Of a stretch of DNA of 64,000 nt, positions 60,824-64,000 are shown in pieces; within the stretch, counting starts at the first letter, position 1, and every line of letters starts with the position of its first letter. The stretch is from NCBI GenBank assembly GCA_003260075.1, contig QLIY01000765.1:1-64000 (forward strand), written 5' to 3'. Source of the DNA: Phallusia mammillata (taxonomy: Eukaryota; Chordata; Ascidiacea; Phlebobranchia; Ascidiidae). The notes under the pieces were generated by a model. That model saw nothing but the letters and a program-made list of their open reading frames with translations. It made no database searches and was not told the DNA's origin. The position numbers were made by a program, and so were the translations under genes.

Positions 60824-63160
60824 GTAAGACAGTAGTCGATACAGGACTCGAAAATTGGAAGCCCTCACAACCAATTACTAATTCCTAAGCCAAACACAAA
60901 GCTGTATAAACAGGTTGTGTCCTCACAACAACTTGGCCGGAGTATTGCTTTCGTATTTTACAATAGTTTTGTCAAACCTTATGATTCTGTTGTATATTTG
61001 AAAAAAACGTTTTGCGAATGGAGAGAAAAAAGACTAAAAAACATACTTTACCTATGCCCAAGTTACCCACGGAATCTTAGATAACACCAAATATTTCAAA
61101 ACACAAAGTTACTTAAAGCGAAAACGCTACGTTTGTTCTTTGCAAAACGGACCTTTCAAGTGAACACTTTATTTTAGATATGGATAACACGTATATTTCA
61201 ATTTGGGCTTTAATTTCTTTTGACTTAATGTTATATTGGTGGTTTATCCACTGGTTTTACATGAACTGGAGATGATAGTTTAAGCGAAATATATACATAT
61301 ATATATGTTAATTCATTCACTCACTCATTCCGTTATTTGGAAACTATTTATCATTTTCTAATAATATTTTCTCAGGTGTACAATTTTACCCAAAACACAA
61401 AACAATAGAACTAAAAATAAACTTTGTACGAAAACAAGAATCCCAAAATTGATTTCTACAGAACCTAGCGATAAGTCCATGAAACACACGGTCAGGTGAT
61501 ATATCAAGCGTTTTCGTGTGGGATCATAAACGACATAACAGACAGGTATTAAAAGCTGGTCGGTTGCACTGGATCGTTAAAATTTACGAGGTTTACTTTA
61601 GACTATTCGCCAAACATCTGGGCAGTAGGCGTGGTGGTTTAAACTATAGACATCATATGGAGAAATTATGAAGATTAAGTGCCCAGCTGATTCTACGGAA
61701 GCCCGTGATGACCAAGTTAATTTTGCAACATAGATTCATTGCCCTTTACACCGGTTGTATGAGTTTGGAAAAATTGTTTGTTGTTTCTGTGATAGTACGT
61801 AAAAATGAACGGTTACTAAAAATCGCTTTAGCATGGAACGTATGGGTTGACTTTATAACATGGATTTATTGCTCTCTACTACGGTTGCATGAAATAATTT
61901 TTGTGAGAATTAACAAAATGTGATTTCCTTAATCTGTATTCAAGATTTTACCGGCCAAAATCGCTGTAACTCTGGAAAACAGATTGAAAACGAAACATTT
62001 TTTTCGTTAAGTAATAAATCAGCGTTTAAATCTATTTGAAGACTTTTATAGGCCCAGATGGTTTGAAATGGAATTGTTTCTCCTTAATATACAAACAAGC
62101 AAGAAGTCGAAGGCTAACTCAGCTTGCGCAACCTGGTGTGGTGAGACGATGGCGCGACGTACCGAGACGTGAAGTCGCGATAAACAACATTAAATTTTGT
62201 TCCACGATTGCACAACATTACGAGCGAATTCAAGTTGTTTGCATACGGAGCTGGGCATTCAAAAAACAATTCACCAACATTGTGCAATAAAAAGGACCTA
62301 ATATTTATACTTGTTAAAGTATAGAACTGTTAGTGGTATATTTTGCTCTAAAACAAACTCTTGGTCGTACTAAAGTAAAAATTGAGTTTGATTTTTAACT
62401 TTTTAAAACATTATGATTTGTAGAATTGGTAACGATTATTTTTGAAAAAGTAAATCTTGATCAAAATTGAGTGACAAATATAAAGTTTTACACTTGCAAA
62501 TACTTTTATTCTTATACTTTTAAACCTTTGCGGTGCTCGGAAAAAAATCCCTTTTTCATCGAAGAAAAAAGCATCGGTGAAACCCAAAACAAAAAAGCGC
62601 AGTCAAAGTACATCTGAACTATAGCAAGTTTAGTCTTTCGTGATAAAGTACAACCAACTGCTTTCTTTCAATCTGGCTGGTTCAGAGCCGAACAAGCACT
62701 TACTAGAAGAGTTCGTGGGCCAGGAAAAGGCCCTTACGCGTATTTGCACTATCACAATGCACGAAGGACGTAAAAAAACTACAAACAAATGTTTCAGTTT
62801 CCTTTGACAGCGAAAGAATGACCTTTACAGTGAACTTTCAACGCTTGGCGTAGACTAGGCCGTATGGAAGGGCCACGATAAGGAAGTCTCATTATTTCGG
62901 AAGCAATTCAACACTTGATTGCTTTCATATTTTTCTGCTGTGGGCGGGACAATGAATTGTAACAATGATTGGTGGATGTGGATACAGCTTTTGTACTTGT
63001 ATAAGCGTTTACAAGAAATGCAAAACAAAACATAGTATCTTCATGTTTAAGTCAGCGTTTTAATTGATTGCGTCAATAAACTCACATATTTCAAAAACAT
63101 AATTCCTTAAAAACCATACAACATTTTTTTACTTTTCATAGAACTAAATATTATTTTTTT
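60824..63160. other. Unassigned sequence
   Basis: I see no exon, RNA gene or repeat that I can support. Open frames near 61,705 and 62,036 lack splice signals and family features. Confidence 0.5.
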
Positions 63161-63169
63161 AAATGCAAG

Positions 63170-63966
63170 AACAACACATTATCAGTATAATACTAGTCTA
63201 AGAATTAACTATTTTGATTTAGAACATTGGTCTACTGATGAAATTTAACAAATACAATATGTCTTTATTGTGTTAAAACATGCGAACTAGGATTTGTCAA
63301 AGAGACAAGCGCAGTTATTAAAATAGCTACATCTGGTCCGGGAGGCATGGGTTCTCGACCCCTGGCTTGAGTGGTAATATAAATATACAAAACAACAACA
63401 ATCTTAAATCTAAGTACTTATTTACAAGTTGACTTAAAATCTGATATAGCGGACGCATTTGGAAGGTTACATTTTTATCGATAATATCTAAGACACTGTA
63501 GCACCATCTCGTGGATATAGTACACCGTCTACAATCTAAAAACGGAACATGATATTGATTTGCGAGAGCGCCTCAGGTGTTACGGGAAAATTATTAAAAT
63601 TAGGCATAGACCACATCAATTTCAACACTACAAAAATTAAATCCCCCCCCCCAACAACACATTATCAGTATAATACTAGTCTAAGAATTAACTATTTTGA
63701 TTTAGAACATTGGTCTACTGATGAAATTTAACAAATACAATATGTCTTTATTGTGTTAAAACATGCGAACTAGGATTTGTCAAAGAGACAAGCGCAGTTA
63801 TTAAAATAGCTACATCTGGTCCGGGAGGCATGGGTTCTCGACCCCTGGCTTGAGTGGTAATATAAATATACAAAACAACAACAATCTTAAATCTAAGTAC
63901 TTATTTACAAGTTGACTTAAAATCTGATATAGCGGACGCATTTGGAAGGTTACATTCCCCCCCCCC
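63170..63966. repeat. ~300-bp tandem duplicate joined by ten Cs
   Basis: About 63,170-63,475 recurs nearly identically at 63,653-63,956, with exactly ten Cs before it (63643-63652) and after it (63957-63966). After the second run the repeat restarts at '...acccctggcttgag'. Each copy carries a weak SINE-like 'gggttctcgacccctggct'. Confidence 0.85.
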
Positions 63967-64000
63967 ACCCCTGGCTTGAGTGGTAATATAAATATACAAA

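Overview
This is a eukaryotic window, most likely from a tunicate (ascidian). The inference rests on AT-rich DNA, compact intron-rich genes with introns down to about 62 bp, animal-specific genes (HNF4 nuclear receptor, RAL GTPase, ARPC3, CCDC148, a 7TM receptor) and a dense load of tRNA-derived SINEs and hAT-type MITEs. I could not run any comparison, so the clade is an inference. Genes were assembled by hand from splice signals, reading-frame continuity and recalled family sequences.

Layout. 1-2,113: repeat-rich DNA with an inverted duplication. 2,114-10,389 (-): a CCDC148 orthologue in 13 exons, about 593 aa. 11,390-11,926 (+): ARPC3, one coding exon, head-to-head with CCDC148. 12,612-17,985 (+): a RAL small GTPase with two mutually exclusive 3'-terminal exons encoding different tails and CAAX boxes. 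20,046-24,952 (-): an unrecognised signal-peptide protein built from cysteine-rich modules, most on phase-2 exons, ending in a lysine-rich tail with a KDEL-like terminus. 29,476-31,930 (+): an unrecognised ~102-aa single-pass membrane protein whose first exon is present twice. 33,350-37,587 (-): a divergent 7TM receptor with a signal peptide and a 12-cysteine ectodomain. 40,952-60,015 (-): HNF4, with all coding exons and two alternative first coding exons 8 kb apart. 60,016-64,000: mostly unassigned, with one weak exon candidate.

The assembly is unreliable in a systematic way. There are many poly-C runs. At least 17 are exactly 10 bases long, and most of these separate two near-identical copies of the flanking DNA; three single-n junctions, or pairs of them, do the same. 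These look like placeholder joins between overlapping or allelic contigs. They create false exon fragments (RAL exon 3, HNF4 LBD exon, receptor exon 2), duplicate the small membrane-protein exon and hide part of the cysteine-rich gene.

The genes do not form a pathway. The best biological leads are the RAL alternative tails, the cysteine-module protein with its putative ER-retrieval end, the receptor ectodomain, and the two HNF4 starts together with a Cys-to-Arg change after its second zinc finger.
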